Shown here: piece by piece, positions 1-8,566 of the stretch
Layout: each line of letters opens with the position of its first letter
Position numbering within the stretch: the stretch's first letter is position 1
Assembly (NCBI GenBank): GCA_945901795.1
Contig: CAMDLP010000032.1
Location: forward strand, 1 to 33,169
Direction of reading: 5' to 3'
From: Akkermansia muciniphila
GTDB taxonomy: Bacteria > Verrucomicrobiota > Verrucomicrobiia > Verrucomicrobiales > Akkermansiaceae
DNA: 33,169 nt
The notes under the pieces: model-generated
Database searches by the model: none
What the model was told of the DNA's origin: nothing
What the model saw: the letters and a program-made list of their open reading frames with translations, nothing else
Position numbers and translations under genes: made by a program

Positions 1-12
1 TCTAAACAGCCT

Positions 13-38
13 CTTGTATTTTTTTTCCAGAATACAAG
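13..38. other. AT-rich perfect inverted repeat (hairpin)
   Basis: An 8-bp perfect stem, CTTGTATT at 13-20 and AATACAAG at 31-38, encloses a 10-base loop containing a run of T. The stem is AT-rich in an otherwise GC-rich region and no T-run follows it on the plus strand, so it is not a convincing intrinsic terminator. The rest of 1-111 shows no gene or other signal I can support. Confidence 0.3.
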
Positions 39-111
39 GAAATCTTCCCCTTCGACCGAACCCCGCTATTCAATCCGAACCTGCGGTCGCAGTCTGTTCT
101 TCTCTTCTTGA

Positions 112-307
112 GACAACCCCCATTTCCCAGCCCTCCAGTCTACATCCACCTCCGTCGCCGAGGCTACGAAGGCCAAGAAGGCTTCCTCCTTCGCTAAAGC
201 TTCCACCGTCGCCGGAGGCTATGGCGGACAAGACGGCGGACAAGACGACAGGCAGGCCGGGCCGACGCATTGGCTCTTTCAGGGGCCTCCCGCGAAAGCA
301 AATTCCT
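112..307 (-). repeat. Dispersed repeat, left copy (inverted relative to the right-edge copy)
   Basis: This stretch is the reverse complement of 32819-32990. A 58-bp block (233-290) is identical to 32835-32892, a 39-bp block (163-201) is identical to 32893-32931, and 131-143 matches 32950-32962. This copy has an extra stretch of about 30 bp (202-232) containing a duplicated GGCGGACAAGACG. The open frames across it look fortuitous. It fills the space beyond the end of the last gene of the operon. No transposase is visible here, so it is probably a non-autonomous repeat. Confidence 0.85.
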
Positions 308-341
308 ACCAGCCAGTTCCAGCAATTCAGCTCACTTTTTG

Positions 342-3300
342 TTAGCGATCGAGTTCCAAGGGATCGAAGCCGGGTATGGGGGCGGCGCCGGGTTTATGGA
401 TTTTGAGCAGGGTCTTGCCGGCGCGGGCTTGCAGGGCTTTCCACCCCACGTAATTGTCTTCCCTGTCCATGTGAGCTTGCGGCCCGCCACGAAGGCGCGT
501 GACCTCGATGTATTCGATCACATCCTGTAACGCCTTGGCGGCGATCTCGGCATCGGCGGGCGGGAGTTTTTGCATGCCTTCCGCCGAACTGATGAGGCTT
601 CCTGCTGCGCTATCCGCACCTTTGCGAAGGCAGGAGACGAGAATGGCCAAGGCGCGGGGCTCATGGATGCGGCCGAGGTAGCTGATCAAATTCCCCTCGA
701 GCACGTGGTTGAGCATGGCCTCGGCAAAGTCCATGCGCGCGGCGAGAGGGACACCGCCGTAGCCCTTCGGGCCGATCACCATGCGGCGGATGGCTTGCGC
801 GCCGGCGATGCCGGCGGCGGTATTGCCGGAGGCGGCGATGTCCAGCAGCAATTTGTCGGCCTCGCGGCTCGGCGAGTAGGACACGGCGAACACGATCTCG
901 GTGAGCACTTTCTCGGTGAGCATCGCCGGGTTGTCGGTCCGGGCGAGCTTGGCCAGCGCCGCGAGGCTTGTCGGGTCGCCAATCTGGGCGAGCAGCCAGT
1001 GAAGCGTGGGAAGCACCGGAGCGGAGGCATCCGGAAGCATGGCGATGACCGCATCGCGCAGCCGCGCGGCGTGGGCCGGGTCGGCGCGGCGTGCGAGCAG
1101 CGCATCCTCGCAGCCACGGAGGTCTTCGGGTGTGGTGGCCTGTTTGAGGTGGGCGAGCACTTCCGTTAGAGAGGCATCGCCACCGAGGGCGAAAGTGGCT
1201 TTCACGGCGGCCTGGCGGACCAGGGGATCCTCGTGCTTCATCGCCTTCCTGGCGACGGTGAGGCCGGTTTTGGCCTTGGCGGCGGCGAAGAGATCGAGGA
1301 TGCCGGCCGCGGCGGCGGGCGAGCTGGTGCGGCCGAAGAGGTCGGCGAGCAGGGTGTCGCCGCCGCCGGCGGCGAGTTCGGCGGCGAGCTTGCGGCTGTG
1401 ATCGCGCAGTCGCCAATGCTCGTGACTGAGGTAGGGTGCCAGATCCTCGAGCGCTTCCGGCCCGAGGGTGGTGGCGAGGAAATCCATCGCCGCCATCATG
1501 GTGAAGTAGTTCTTGCGTGCGGGGTCCTTGAGTTCGGCGCGGCAGAGTTTGAGCTTGGCGCTGGAGCCGTCGCTGGCGTCGAGTTTCTGCTGGAACATGG
1601 CGCGTGCGTCGTCGGCGATGCTCGGCAGCTTGATCTGCGACTTGTCGGCCTCGACCAGGGCGAGCAATTCGTCAAGGTTGGCGGTCAGCGGGTCATCGGT
1701 GAGGACGATCTGCATCGCCTCAATGAGCTCGCGGAAGGCCGCCGGTTGCTTTCTAACCGCTTCCGGATCGATAATCGCGCGCTTGAAACCGGCGGTGGGA
1801 CGGACATCACGAGGCAACGCGGCTTTCAGGCGCAACTGATGGGCGCTGGACAGGAGCGCCTCACGGTAGCCGAATTTCTCCAACAAGGCGCGGGCCGGGG
1901 CGGATCGGTTGGCGAACATCTGGTCCATGATCTGTTCCTCTTCGGCCGCGAAGGTGAGCGGTCCGGCGAGGCGGATGACCGTGTCCTTGGACCAGACCGC
2001 CTTCCTTGAACTGACAAATCCTCGGCCGTTTCCCACCGGGTCGAGGGTGATGAGTTTTTCCAAGGCATCCTGCACCAGTTTTTCGTCGAAGCCGGCTTCG
2101 AACGGTGAGTTTGCAAGTTTGCTGTCCTTGGCGAACAGCGGAACTTGGGCCGCATTACGAATGCTGTTAGGCGGAGCGGCCCGGGGATCCGCCACGGTCG
2201 CCTTGAGCATTGCGAGTTGGGTTTCCTCGGTTTCGGTGGACTGGGCAATGACATTGACCGCGGTGATCCGCACGAAGTCCTTGGGGTCCTCGAGCAGCTT
2301 GGTGACCTTGGACAGGTTTTCGAGCACGGTGTCCTTGCCGCAGGCGAGCAGGCCGCGCAGGCCGCCGTCGCGGAACCTCGGTTCTTCATTTTCCAACAAT
2401 TTCACCAGGCGCGGGGCGATGTCCTTTTCGCCGGCTTGGAAGCGCTTGCCGAGTTCCTCGGCGACCAAGCGGCGCATCTTCGGTTTGAAAATGTCGAGCA
2501 GATCGAAGAGTTCGTCGGTGCTGCGTTTTTGCCACGGGGTGCCGACCTTGGCGTCGAGCCACGGATCATTGAACTGCAGTTGAGCACTGGCGAGCAAGTG
2601 ACCGATTTCCCGCTTGGTGGGCCAGAGGGACTCGTCGGTATCCTTGCCGGAAATGAGCGTCTGTTTGAAGGGCGCGGACTGGTGGAGGACCTCGGTGGCG
2701 GTGGGGTCGTGCAGTGTGGGGTATTTGCCGGTAGGCGAGATGTAAACAAAACTGCCGTCGTGCATGCGGCAGAGGGTGCGCCGCCAGCGCATGTTGCGTT
2801 CGGCCAGCGCGCGCACTTCCGGTCCGCAGAGGCTCGCGGCCCAGGCTGACCAATTGCCTTGGTAATCGTGGCCGTGGCCGGCGCGGGCGGTGAACGAGGC
2901 GTGGGTGGACATCATGGCGAAGTATTTGGCCGAATAGTTGTCGCCTAACAATTTCATCGAGAAGGCGACGCCGGTGTTTTTGCCGTTGCTGTCGTCGGTG
3001 TCGGCCGCGGGGTGGTCACCGTAGGGGATGCCTCCCTGATCGACATAGGAGCCGAAGAAACGGCGGGCGCGGACGATGGCGGCATCGATTTCCGGATCGT
3101 CGATGCCGAGTTTTTTGGCCAGGGTGACCAGCATGAAACAGCGGTTGCCGGCGGCATTGAGAGCGCCGTAGCCCGGGTTCATGCCGTGGAGTTTGCCACC
3201 ATTGAAGGATGGGAAGGCGAAGGTGTGGCCCCATGAGCCGCCGCCGCTCTGGCCCATTGCCGTTTCGACCGCATACTTCCGCAAAGCCGGCACGACGTAA

Positions 3301-4295
3301 TCATCACCGGTGGCATCGTAATAAAGCGCGCAGTTCAGGCCGTTGAAGCCCGCATGCCAGGACGCGTAGCCACGCCCTACGAGAGTGATCGGCCCCTTCT
3401 CCTTGGGTGGCTGCCATCCGCTTTCGCTGCGCACCCAGTCATGCACCAGTTTGCGGTGTTCGGGCTTGCCGGATGCGACCAGCGCGAGCGCCTCGAGGCT
3501 GCCGCCACCGCCGGGTTTGCCGGTTTTGGGATTGGGAGCGAAGCGTGCCTCGAGCACCTTCCACGCGTCCTCGAGGATTTGTTTCGTCTTCGGGCAATCG
3601 TAGGGCGCGGTGTCGCTGTAGGCGGGCATCACCCGCAGCGTGAGCCCGATTTCAAGCGTGGTCGGGATGATCGGAAACTCGTCGAAGGCCATTTTCTTGA
3701 CCTCCGCTTTGCGTTCCTGTTCCGGTTTCCAATCGAAGAGCGAGTTGTCGCTCAGAACCTGTGCGAAGAGTTTGTCCACATCGACGCTGTTGACATCCTT
3801 CTTGCCGTGGCGGGCGTTGAAGTTTTTATCACGCCAGACGAGGAATGAGATTTTGCCATTGTTGTCCGCCTTTTCGGCTTCGATGATCGCATAGCCGATC
3901 AACTGGCCGAGGTGTCCGCCGGCGGTGAATTTTTTCCCGTTCATGCCGATGATCACATCGCCCGAAAGGAATTTGCCATCGGCCGGCGAGCCTTTGAAGG
4001 TGCCCTGCACCTGGATTTGGTCGCCGGGTAAACCTCCGACCATGAAACCGGTGATGCCGGTGGGTCCGAGATACCACAATTGCGGTGCCACTTTGCCCGA
4101 CGAGATCTCCTCGCCCTTCGTTAGGTCGGGCAGTTTCGCGGGGCGGGCGGGTTGACCCTCGTCGGCGAGATCACCCTGTTTGGCCAGCGCTTCCATTTGC
4201 TCGAGGGTGAGCGTGCGTTCCTCGGCCGTAGCGAGTGGGCCGAACGCGGAGAGGATTGCCAGGGCGGCGGCGGTGGGGAATGTGTGGAATTTCAT
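342..4295 (-). CDS. Secreted PDZ / alpha-toroid / HEAT-repeat protein (DUF6288 type)
   Basis: A 1317-residue exported protein. Residues 1-24 form a signal peptide ending ATA before EERTL. A PDZ-like domain follows at about 72-156 (LWYLGPTGITG, then GSPADGKFLSGDVIIGMNG, the usual 'product/gap then GD.I...NG' pattern). Residues 300-575 look like an alpha/alpha toroid of the terpenoid-cyclase-like fold, with repeated Gly-, Trp- and His-rich turns (GGGSWGH, GNRCFMLVTLAKKLG, GHGHDYQGNWSAW). From about 608 to the end are HEAT-like helical repeats (LEDPKDFVRITAVNVIAQ, HEDPLVRQAAVKATFALGG). This order fits proteins annotated as DUF6288. It is the last gene of the long operon, 24 bp after the preceding gene. 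The start is ATG with no visible Shine-Dalgarno site. I infer a periplasmic scaffold or substrate-handling role; no catalytic residues can be assigned. Confidence 0.8.
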   Translation of the reverse strand: MKFHTFPTAAALAILSAFGPLATAEERTLTLEQMEALAKQGDLADEGQPARPAKLPDLTKGEEISSGKVAPQLWYLGPTGITGFMVGGLPGDQIQVQGTFKGSPADGKFLSGDVIIGMNGKKFTAGGHLGQLIGYAIIEAEKADNNGKISFLVWRDKNFNARHGKKDVNSVDVDKLFAQVLSDNSLFDWKPEQERKAEVKKMAFDEFPIIPTTLEIGLTLRVMPAYSDTAPYDCPKTKQILEDAWKVLEARFAPNPKTGKPGGGGSLEALALVASGKPEHRKLVHDWVRSESGWQPPKEKGPITLVGRGYASWHAGFNGLNCALYYDATGDDYVVPALRKYAVETAMGQSGGGSWGHTFAFPSFNGGKLHGMNPGYGALNAAGNRCFMLVTLAKKLGIDDPEIDAAIVRARRFFGSYVDQGGIPYGDHPAADTDDSNGKNTGVAFSMKLLGDNYSAKYFAMMSTHASFTARAGHGHDYQGNWSAWAASLCGPEVRALAERNMRWRRTLCRMHDGSFVYISPTGKYPTLHDPTATEVLHQSAPFKQTLISGKDTDESLWPTKREIGHLLASAQLQFNDPWLDAKVGTPWQKRSTDELFDLLDIFKPKMRRLVAEELGKRFQAGEKDIAPRLVKLLENEEPRFRDGGLRGLLACGKDTVLENLSKVTKLLEDPKDFVRITAVNVIAQSTETEETQLAMLKATVADPRAAPPNSIRNAAQVPLFAKDSKLANSPFEAGFDEKLVQDALEKLITLDPVGNGRGFVSSRKAVWSKDTVIRLAGPLTFAAEEEQIMDQMFANRSAPARALLEKFGYREALLSSAHQLRLKAALPRDVRPTAGFKRAIIDPEAVRKQPAAFRELIEAMQIVLTDDPLTANLDELLALVEADKSQIKLPSIADDARAMFQQKLDASDGSSAKLKLCRAELKDPARKNYFTMMAAMDFLATTLGPEALEDLAPYLSHEHWRLRDHSRKLAAELAAGGGDTLLADLFGRTSSPAAAAGILDLFAAAKAKTGLTVARKAMKHEDPLVRQAAVKATFALGGDASLTEVLAHLKQATTPEDLRGCEDALLARRADPAHAARLRDAVIAMLPDASAPVLPTLHWLLAQIGDPTSLAALAKLARTDNPAMLTEKVLTEIVFAVSYSPSREADKLLLDIAASGNTAAGIAGAQAIRRMVIGPKGYGGVPLAARMDFAEAMLNHVLEGNLISYLGRIHEPRALAILVSCLRKGADSAAGSLISSAEGMQKLPPADAEIAAKALQDVIEYIEVTRLRGGPQAHMDREDNYVGWKALQARAGKTLLKIHKPGAAPIPGFDPLELDR

Positions 4296-4319
4296 GGGCG
4301 AAAGCGGGTGGGGTAGGAG

Positions 4320-5486
4320 TCAGGATGTCGACCGGAAATCATGGCAGGTGAAGAGCGAAAACCCGGTGGCATGGGCGAGTTTGACTAGGGTTTCACCTGT
4401 GGCCTCCGGGATCGGCGTGCTTACATCCCAAACGATGTGGGCGGTCTGGCCGACTCTGGCACGGGTGGACCGGCGCTGTTCAAACCGTTCGTTGAAACTG
4501 GCTAACAAACTCACCGCGCGCGCGGCGGAATCGACGACAAATGAGCCTCGTCCGAACCACAGGCTCTCGAACACGAATTCGTCGCTGATCGCATCGGTAA
4601 CGCGCAGGACTTGCGGGCGTCGGCGCTTCGGCAGGGCTGCCAGGGCGGCGTCGGCAGCGGCCGGATTGTCGGCTAGATAAACAAACGAATCGCCGCGCTT
4701 GGTAAGCCACCCGAGTTCGGAGGGCATGGACCGGCGAGGTGTTTTGGGCCTGACCACCACCGGGGGTATCGGGGTGAACGAGTTGAGCCAGGCGCTGGAC
4801 AGCGGCAGCGGGAAGGAGGCGAGAGCATACTTATTGGCACGCCGCAGGTAATCGACCGTGAGAAGCAGCACGGCGGCCAGGATCAGGAAGCGGGTGGCTC
4901 CGAGGTTCCAGCGGTCGAGACGATGGGCCTTGGCGACATCCGCCTCGCTCATCGTAATCGGCGGGCGTTTTGCGGATTCCCCCACGATGCCAGCATCCAT
5001 GCCCTTCGACGTGTCCGGGCCGCTGATTTCCGAGCTGAGTTTGTCTTCCGGGGAGGCGTCTTCTCCGGCATCGTTGGAGCGGCCTTGTTTCTGCCGCTTC
5101 CATTCCGGAGTGCCGGATGGATCGTCGCCACCGAGGTATTTCAGGTCCGCCTCGTTCATGCCGGCCTTGTCGAGGAACTCGCCCGAGGCATCTTCGGCGA
5201 AGGTGATCTGCGCGACTTCCGAACCGCGGACTTCGAGGGCGGCCTTGCGAATTTCCTCCTCGCGGGACGCGCGTTGGGTCAGAACGCTGGTGGGGATCGC
5301 CTCGATGCGATTGACATGGGTGGCCGAGTTGACCTTGGCGCAGACGAAAGCCGCAAGCGTCATCGCAGTGGCGATGTAACGGAGCCGAGGTTGCTGCCGA
5401 TACCAATAGACCAGCCACAGCAACGCGGCAGCCAGCCAGAGTGCCACTCCGAAATAACCCAAAATACTGAAATACTGCCAATTCAT
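4320..5486 (-). CDS. Three-helix membrane protein of unknown function
   Basis: A 388-residue protein I do not recognise. Two membrane helices lie at about 8-28 and 36-52 and a third at about 198-214. Between helices 2 and 3 is a hydrophilic, acidic stretch of about 145 residues rich in Glu, Asp, Ser and Gly (for example DDPSGTPEWKRQKQGRSNDA), probably disordered. After helix 3 is a Pro-rich linker and a compact domain of about 150 residues with alternating beta and alpha character (SFVYLADNPAAADAALAALP, then QTAHIVWDVSTPIPEATGET). That tail recalls a Rossmann-like or receiver-like layout, but I see no phosphoacceptor or nucleotide-binding motif. It lies 25 bp after the DUF4159 gene and 24 bp before the DUF6288-type gene, so it is probably co-transcribed and part of the same membrane assembly. 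Confidence 0.7.
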   Translation of the reverse strand: MNWQYFSILGYFGVALWLAAALLWLVYWYRQQPRLRYIATAMTLAAFVCAKVNSATHVNRIEAIPTSVLTQRASREEEIRKAALEVRGSEVAQITFAEDASGEFLDKAGMNEADLKYLGGDDPSGTPEWKRQKQGRSNDAGEDASPEDKLSSEISGPDTSKGMDAGIVGESAKRPPITMSEADVAKAHRLDRWNLGATRFLILAAVLLLTVDYLRRANKYALASFPLPLSSAWLNSFTPIPPVVVRPKTPRRSMPSELGWLTKRGDSFVYLADNPAAADAALAALPKRRRPQVLRVTDAISDEFVFESLWFGRGSFVVDSAARAVSLLASFNERFEQRRSTRARVGQTAHIVWDVSTPIPEATGETLVKLAHATGFSLFTCHDFRSTS

Positions 5487-5511
5487 TGCGGTGTGGAGAC
5501 GGGATTGCGGT

Positions 5512-7128
5512 TCACTTGCGTTTCTTGGCGACCTGCTCGTCCCATTGGTTGAACGCGTAATTAATCAGGTTGACGCCGAGGTTCATGGCGGCGTCGCGCA
5601 TTTCCGGGGACACATCGGTGAATCCCTGGCTTTTCCAGGCGTCGTTCATGTCGCCGGGGTGATAGAAGACGACCCAGCGGCCCTCGTGTTTGACGCCCAG
5701 CGCGCGCCGGCCGCCATGGTGCCAGAACGCGGGCGCGCCATTGGGAAAGCCGAATGGTACCTGATAGATCATGTCGTCATCGGCGATGTCCAACAGCGGC
5801 TTGTCAGGGAAAACCTGGGCCATGAGGCGGGTGAACGACTGGTGGAAGTCGGGACTTCCGGCATCGCCGATGAGCATGCCGCCGCCGAGGCAGTATTCGC
5901 GCAGGATCCGGATGTCATCCGTGGTCACGCGGCCCATGGCACCGTTGCCCGTTAGATAAACGAAGGGCGGGATACCGTCTTCCGGGTATTTGGCGAGCAG
6001 CGAAATCGAGTGGCTCTCGCCCTTGTCGGCGATCTTCTTGAAACCGGTGGCGGTGGCGAAGTAGCGGAGGAAATTGAGGTCGGCGGCCGATTCGTTCATG
6101 CCGTCGTCCCAGCCATCGCCGCCGTGATCGAGGCGGATGAAGCGGATCTTGTAATCATCCATGCCCTCCGGCCAGCCGCCCTTGGAGCCGCCGCCCTTGC
6201 CCATCTTGCCGCTCTTGGCATTGGTGGTCGCGTCGTAGGTCAACTCGGTTTGTTTCTCGAGCATCTCATCCACGGCGGTGCGGTCGAGGTCGGGCATGTC
6301 AAAGAGGATCGCCGAGTTGGGGCGCAGGCTGAGGGTCTTTTGTTTCTTCTTTTTCTTGGGTTTGACCATTTTGACCATGGCGACGACCGGGTTGCCGCTG
6401 CCCTTGGGCACGCGGTAGGGTTCGACGCAGCCGCGCATGCTCAGCAGCCAGGGGATGAGGATGATGACAACGAAGTGGGTCATCACGCTGGCGTAAACGC
6501 TGCGGCGCTGGCGGGGATCGCGACCGTGGGTGCGCAGGTCTTCCAGCAGGTGGTCGCCTCGCAGCGGGCCGCCCGTTTCGCCGGTAAAAGCCGCGCTCAC
6601 CGAGCGGCTGCGCAGCACGACAAGCAGCCAGATGGCGTAGAGCGCCACCGCGAGCGCCGGCCACGCGACATCCCAGATGAACATCAGGATGGTGGCGTTG
6701 TCCTGCTTGTTGCCGTTGATTTCGAGGCCCGCGCGGAGGATGGCGAAAGCACCCTGCCAGGCGGCAAAGAGATAGGCGGCCACCGCGAGGCAGGTGATGA
6801 CAAGTGCGAAGCGCAGCGCGTGATAGGACGGACGGTTGCGGAACAGTCCGGCCATGCCGGCGAGCAGGCACAGGCCACCGGCCGCGCCAAAAAGCTGGAG
6901 GCAGAGTTTGAGCAGCCAGGTGGAACCATTGCCTGCAAACAGGGTGCTTACTGCAAAATTGCGGGACAAAAAGGCATCGAGGGCGGGCGGTCCCCACGAC
7001 CACGCCGCGAGCCCGAGTCCCGCCAGCATGAGCACCGCGACGGTGGTCACGCGCGCCTTGAAGACGGAGGGATTCGTCGGAATCTCTCCGATCCGTTCAG
7101 CGGGGATTGATAGCTTAGCTCGGCTCAT
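5512..7128 (-). CDS. Five-helix membrane protein with C-terminal DUF4159 domain
   Basis: A 538-residue protein from the chosen ATG at 7128; a TTG at 7158 in the same frame would add ten residues. Membrane helices are at about 28-45, 70-93, 104-130, 146-170 and 214-231. A lysine-rich segment (KPKKKKKQK) and a Gly/Lys linker (KMGKGGGSKGG) follow. Residues 326-530 are DUF4159-like: YKIRFIRLDHGGDGWDDG, then AADLNFLRYFATATGFKK, GIPPFVYLTGNGAM, EYCLGGGMLIGDAGS and a closing HPGDMNDAW. DUF4159 is thought to have a class I glutamine-amidotransferase-like fold and often sits in bacteria near MoxR, DUF58 and von Willebrand-A genes. Here none of those neighbours survives except a MoxR-like fragment far upstream. 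It probably sits in the inner membrane. Its biochemical role is unknown. Confidence 0.8.
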   Translation of the reverse strand: MSRAKLSIPAERIGEIPTNPSVFKARVTTVAVLMLAGLGLAAWSWGPPALDAFLSRNFAVSTLFAGNGSTWLLKLCLQLFGAAGGLCLLAGMAGLFRNRPSYHALRFALVITCLAVAAYLFAAWQGAFAILRAGLEINGNKQDNATILMFIWDVAWPALAVALYAIWLLVVLRSRSVSAAFTGETGGPLRGDHLLEDLRTHGRDPRQRRSVYASVMTHFVVIILIPWLLSMRGCVEPYRVPKGSGNPVVAMVKMVKPKKKKKQKTLSLRPNSAILFDMPDLDRTAVDEMLEKQTELTYDATTNAKSGKMGKGGGSKGGWPEGMDDYKIRFIRLDHGGDGWDDGMNESAADLNFLRYFATATGFKKIADKGESHSISLLAKYPEDGIPPFVYLTGNGAMGRVTTDDIRILREYCLGGGMLIGDAGSPDFHQSFTRLMAQVFPDKPLLDIADDDMIYQVPFGFPNGAPAFWHHGGRRALGVKHEGRWVVFYHPGDMNDAWKSQGFTDVSPEMRDAAMNLGVNLINYAFNQWDEQVAKKRK

Positions 7129-7173
7129 GATGGCGGACCAGGGTGCGATGTGCGGCAACGAAACCAGGCCGTC

Positions 7174-7653
7174 TTATTTGAAAAGATCCTCGTCAGCGGG
7201 CACGACCGGTCCGGGTTCGGCCTTCTTGAGATCCTTTTCGATGGTGGACTTCGGTTCCTCCGGCGCGGGCGGCGAAGTTTTGGGATCGGTTGTGGGCTTG
7301 GCTTCCGGATCCGTCTTGGGCTCGGCTTTGGGCTCGGCTTTGGGCTCGGCTTTGGGAGCGGCGGCCGGGGCGGCGAAGTGGCTGCCAAGGTCCTGGGGTT
7401 TGAGGCCGTGTTCTTCGGCGATGCGGCGCATGGCCGACTGGGCCTCCTTGACCGCCAGTTCGGTGCGTTCGCTCTCGCTCAGCTTCGAGCTGTCACCGCC
7501 TGACACCGCTTTCCAGATGTAGGTCCCGCTGGTCGGGATTAGCAGCACGGCATGGGCGACGATGGTGAAAATGATCATCGACTTGAGGCTGCGGCCGTTG
7601 AAATTTACGAGCAGTTCGCCCGGGGTGGTTTCGTTGGATGGGGATTGGTTCAT
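7174..7653 (-). CDS. TonB-like stub: one membrane helix plus EPK-rich periplasmic tail
   Basis: A 159-residue protein with a short cytoplasmic N-terminus, one membrane helix at about 23-40 and a Pro/Lys/Glu-rich tail containing repeated EPKA. The helix has a T-x-x-x-H pair (T30, H34), the spacing of the Ser/Thr and essential His in the membrane helix of TonB. The tail resembles the rigid Pro-Glu/Pro-Lys spacer of TonB. The C-terminal TonB receptor-binding domain is absent: the protein ends after about 30 more residues in ADEDLFK. It follows two ExbD genes and an ExbB gene, so I infer it is the motor's moving partner, or a shortened TonB that hands force to another protein. An ExbB/ExbD accessory subunit is also possible. 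ATG start, no Shine-Dalgarno site seen. Confidence 0.7.
   Translation of the reverse strand: MNQSPSNETTPGELLVNFNGRSLKSMIIFTIVAHAVLLIPTSGTYIWKAVSGGDSSKLSESERTELAVKEAQSAMRRIAEEHGLKPQDLGSHFAAPAAAPKAEPKAEPKAEPKTDPEAKPTTDPKTSPPAPEEPKSTIEKDLKKAEPGPVVPADEDLFK
7321..7356. repeat. Three exact tandem copies of a 12-bp unit encoding EPKA
   Basis: The unit CTCGGCTTTGGG occurs at 7321, 7333 and 7345 without mismatch. On the coding strand each copy specifies Glu-Pro-Lys-Ala in the periplasmic tail of the TonB-like stub. In-frame slippage here would change the length of the spacer without breaking the gene. Confidence 0.85.
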
Positions 7654-7668
7654 GGTGGTGGGAGTTGA

Positions 7669-7731
7669 GGATTTGAAATTTAAAATTTAAAATTTGAGAT
7701 TTGAGATTTGAGATTGGGAATTTGAGATTAC
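7669..7731. repeat. AT-rich ATTTGA-type direct repeats between genes
   Basis: The 74-bp gap between the second exbD-like gene and the TonB-like stub is filled by variants of ATTTGAAATT and ATTTGAGATT in tandem, in sharp contrast with the GC-rich surroundings. The same kind of AT-rich intergenic repeat is common in planctomycete and verrucomicrobial genomes (general knowledge, copy number not checked). It is the only sizeable gap between the ExbB/ExbD genes and the stub. Confidence 0.7.
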
Positions 7732-8150
7732 TCCGTTTCGTTGCCGACGGCTTCGATGATGCCGCCGGCGGTGGCGATGGCTTGGAGGACGGGTTCGAAA
7801 GATTCCTTGGGCAGGGTGGCGTCGCAGTTGAACTGCACATGGCGTTGGTCGTCCGAGACCGTGCGGGTAAGCAGGGAACGCACGCCCCATTCGACATCCT
7901 TGGCATTGTCGATGCGATCTCCATCGAAGTAGATGGTGCCGGTCTTGTCGATGGTCACGCGGGCGACCACAGGCAACTTGTTCTTGCGGACATGCTCGGA
8001 GACCGGCGGAGTGACTTCGAGATCGGAGCGATCCTTGGAAGCCTCGCTGCAGACGAGAAAGAAAATGATCAGCAGGAACGCGATATCGCCCATGCTGGCG
8101 GTGGGGATGGGCACCGAGCGTCGCTTCTTGCTTTGGGGCGGACGTTTCAT
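7728..8150 (-). CDS. exbD: ExbD/TolR-type biopolymer transport protein, second copy
   Basis: A 140-residue protein. A basic cytoplasmic N-terminus (KKRRSVPIP) precedes one membrane helix at about 21-38. Asp22 sits at the head of the helix (MGDIAFLLIIFFLV), the position of the proton-carrying aspartate of ExbD and TolR. The periplasmic domain carries the usual ExbD beta-alpha pattern (ARVTIDKTGTIYFDGDRI, then VLQAIATAGG). It forms the proton channel with the ExbB/TolQ subunit encoded upstream. The start overlaps the stop of the other exbD-like gene by ATGA, and an AGGAG lies at 8159-8163, 8 nt upstream. The two ExbD proteins are not duplicates in the periplasmic part, which suggests a heterodimer. 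Confidence 0.9.
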   Translation of the reverse strand: MKRPPQSKKRRSVPIPTASMGDIAFLLIIFFLVCSEASKDRSDLEVTPPVSEHVRKNKLPVVARVTIDKTGTIYFDGDRIDNAKDVEWGVRSLLTRTVSDDQRHVQFNCDATLPKESFEPVLQAIATAGGIIEAVGNETE

Positions 8151-8560
8151 GGTTTCTTCTCCTCATCGACGAGGGCGACAACGCCGCCGTTGGCGCTGAT
8201 GGCGGCGAGCGCCTGAAAATAGTTCTGATAAGGAGTGCCGGCGGCGGACTCGAGCAGGACAACGCGCTTGTCGGGTTCCAGTTTGGCGAGATCGAGCGCG
8301 GCAAGGCGGGCGCTGAGGGCCTCCAGATCGAGCGGCTTGTCATTAAAGAATATCTCGCTGCCGCGCAGGTTGATGGTAGGGGTCTTGTCCGATTGCGCGT
8401 TGGTCGATTTCTCGCCGGCCGGGAGGTCGGCGGTGATTGACTTGATTTTGACCAAGGATGTCGCCACCAGGAAATAGATGATCAGAAGAAACGCGATGTC
8501 GGAGAACGAATCCGTGGGGATCGCCATATCGCGATACTTCTTTTTGCGGGGCTTGCTCAT
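8147..8560 (-). CDS. exbD: ExbD/TolR-type biopolymer transport protein, first copy
   Basis: A 137-residue protein with a basic N-terminus (KPRKKKYRDMAIP), one membrane helix at about 20-38 and the conserved intramembrane Asp21 (FSDIAFLLIIYFLVA). The periplasmic part has the ExbD pattern TINLRGSEIFFNDKPLDLEAL and ends in a NYFQALAAISANGG segment typical of the family's last helix and strand. It starts 6 bp after the ExbB-type gene and shares an ATGA with the next gene, so all three should be made in fixed proportion. No Shine-Dalgarno site is visible, suggesting translation by coupling. Family membership is clear. Whether it serves a Tol-like, Exb-like or Agl-like motor cannot be told from sequence alone. 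Confidence 0.9.
   Translation of the reverse strand: MSKPRKKKYRDMAIPTDSFSDIAFLLIIYFLVATSLVKIKSITADLPAGEKSTNAQSDKTPTINLRGSEIFFNDKPLDLEALSARLAALDLAKLEPDKRVVLLESAAGTPYQNYFQALAAISANGGVVALVDEEKKP
8159..8163 (-). promoter_or_regulatory. Ribosome binding site of the second exbD-like gene
   Basis: AGGAG on the minus strand, 8 nt before the ATG at 8150, inside the end of the preceding gene. It supports the ATGA-overlapping start. Confidence 0.6.
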
Positions 8561-8566
8561 CCGGGA

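Noticed and set aside
5512..7158. TTG start at 7158 for the DUF4159 protein
   Set aside because: No Shine-Dalgarno site and a non-standard codon; ATG at 7128 is simpler, though the choice is not certain.
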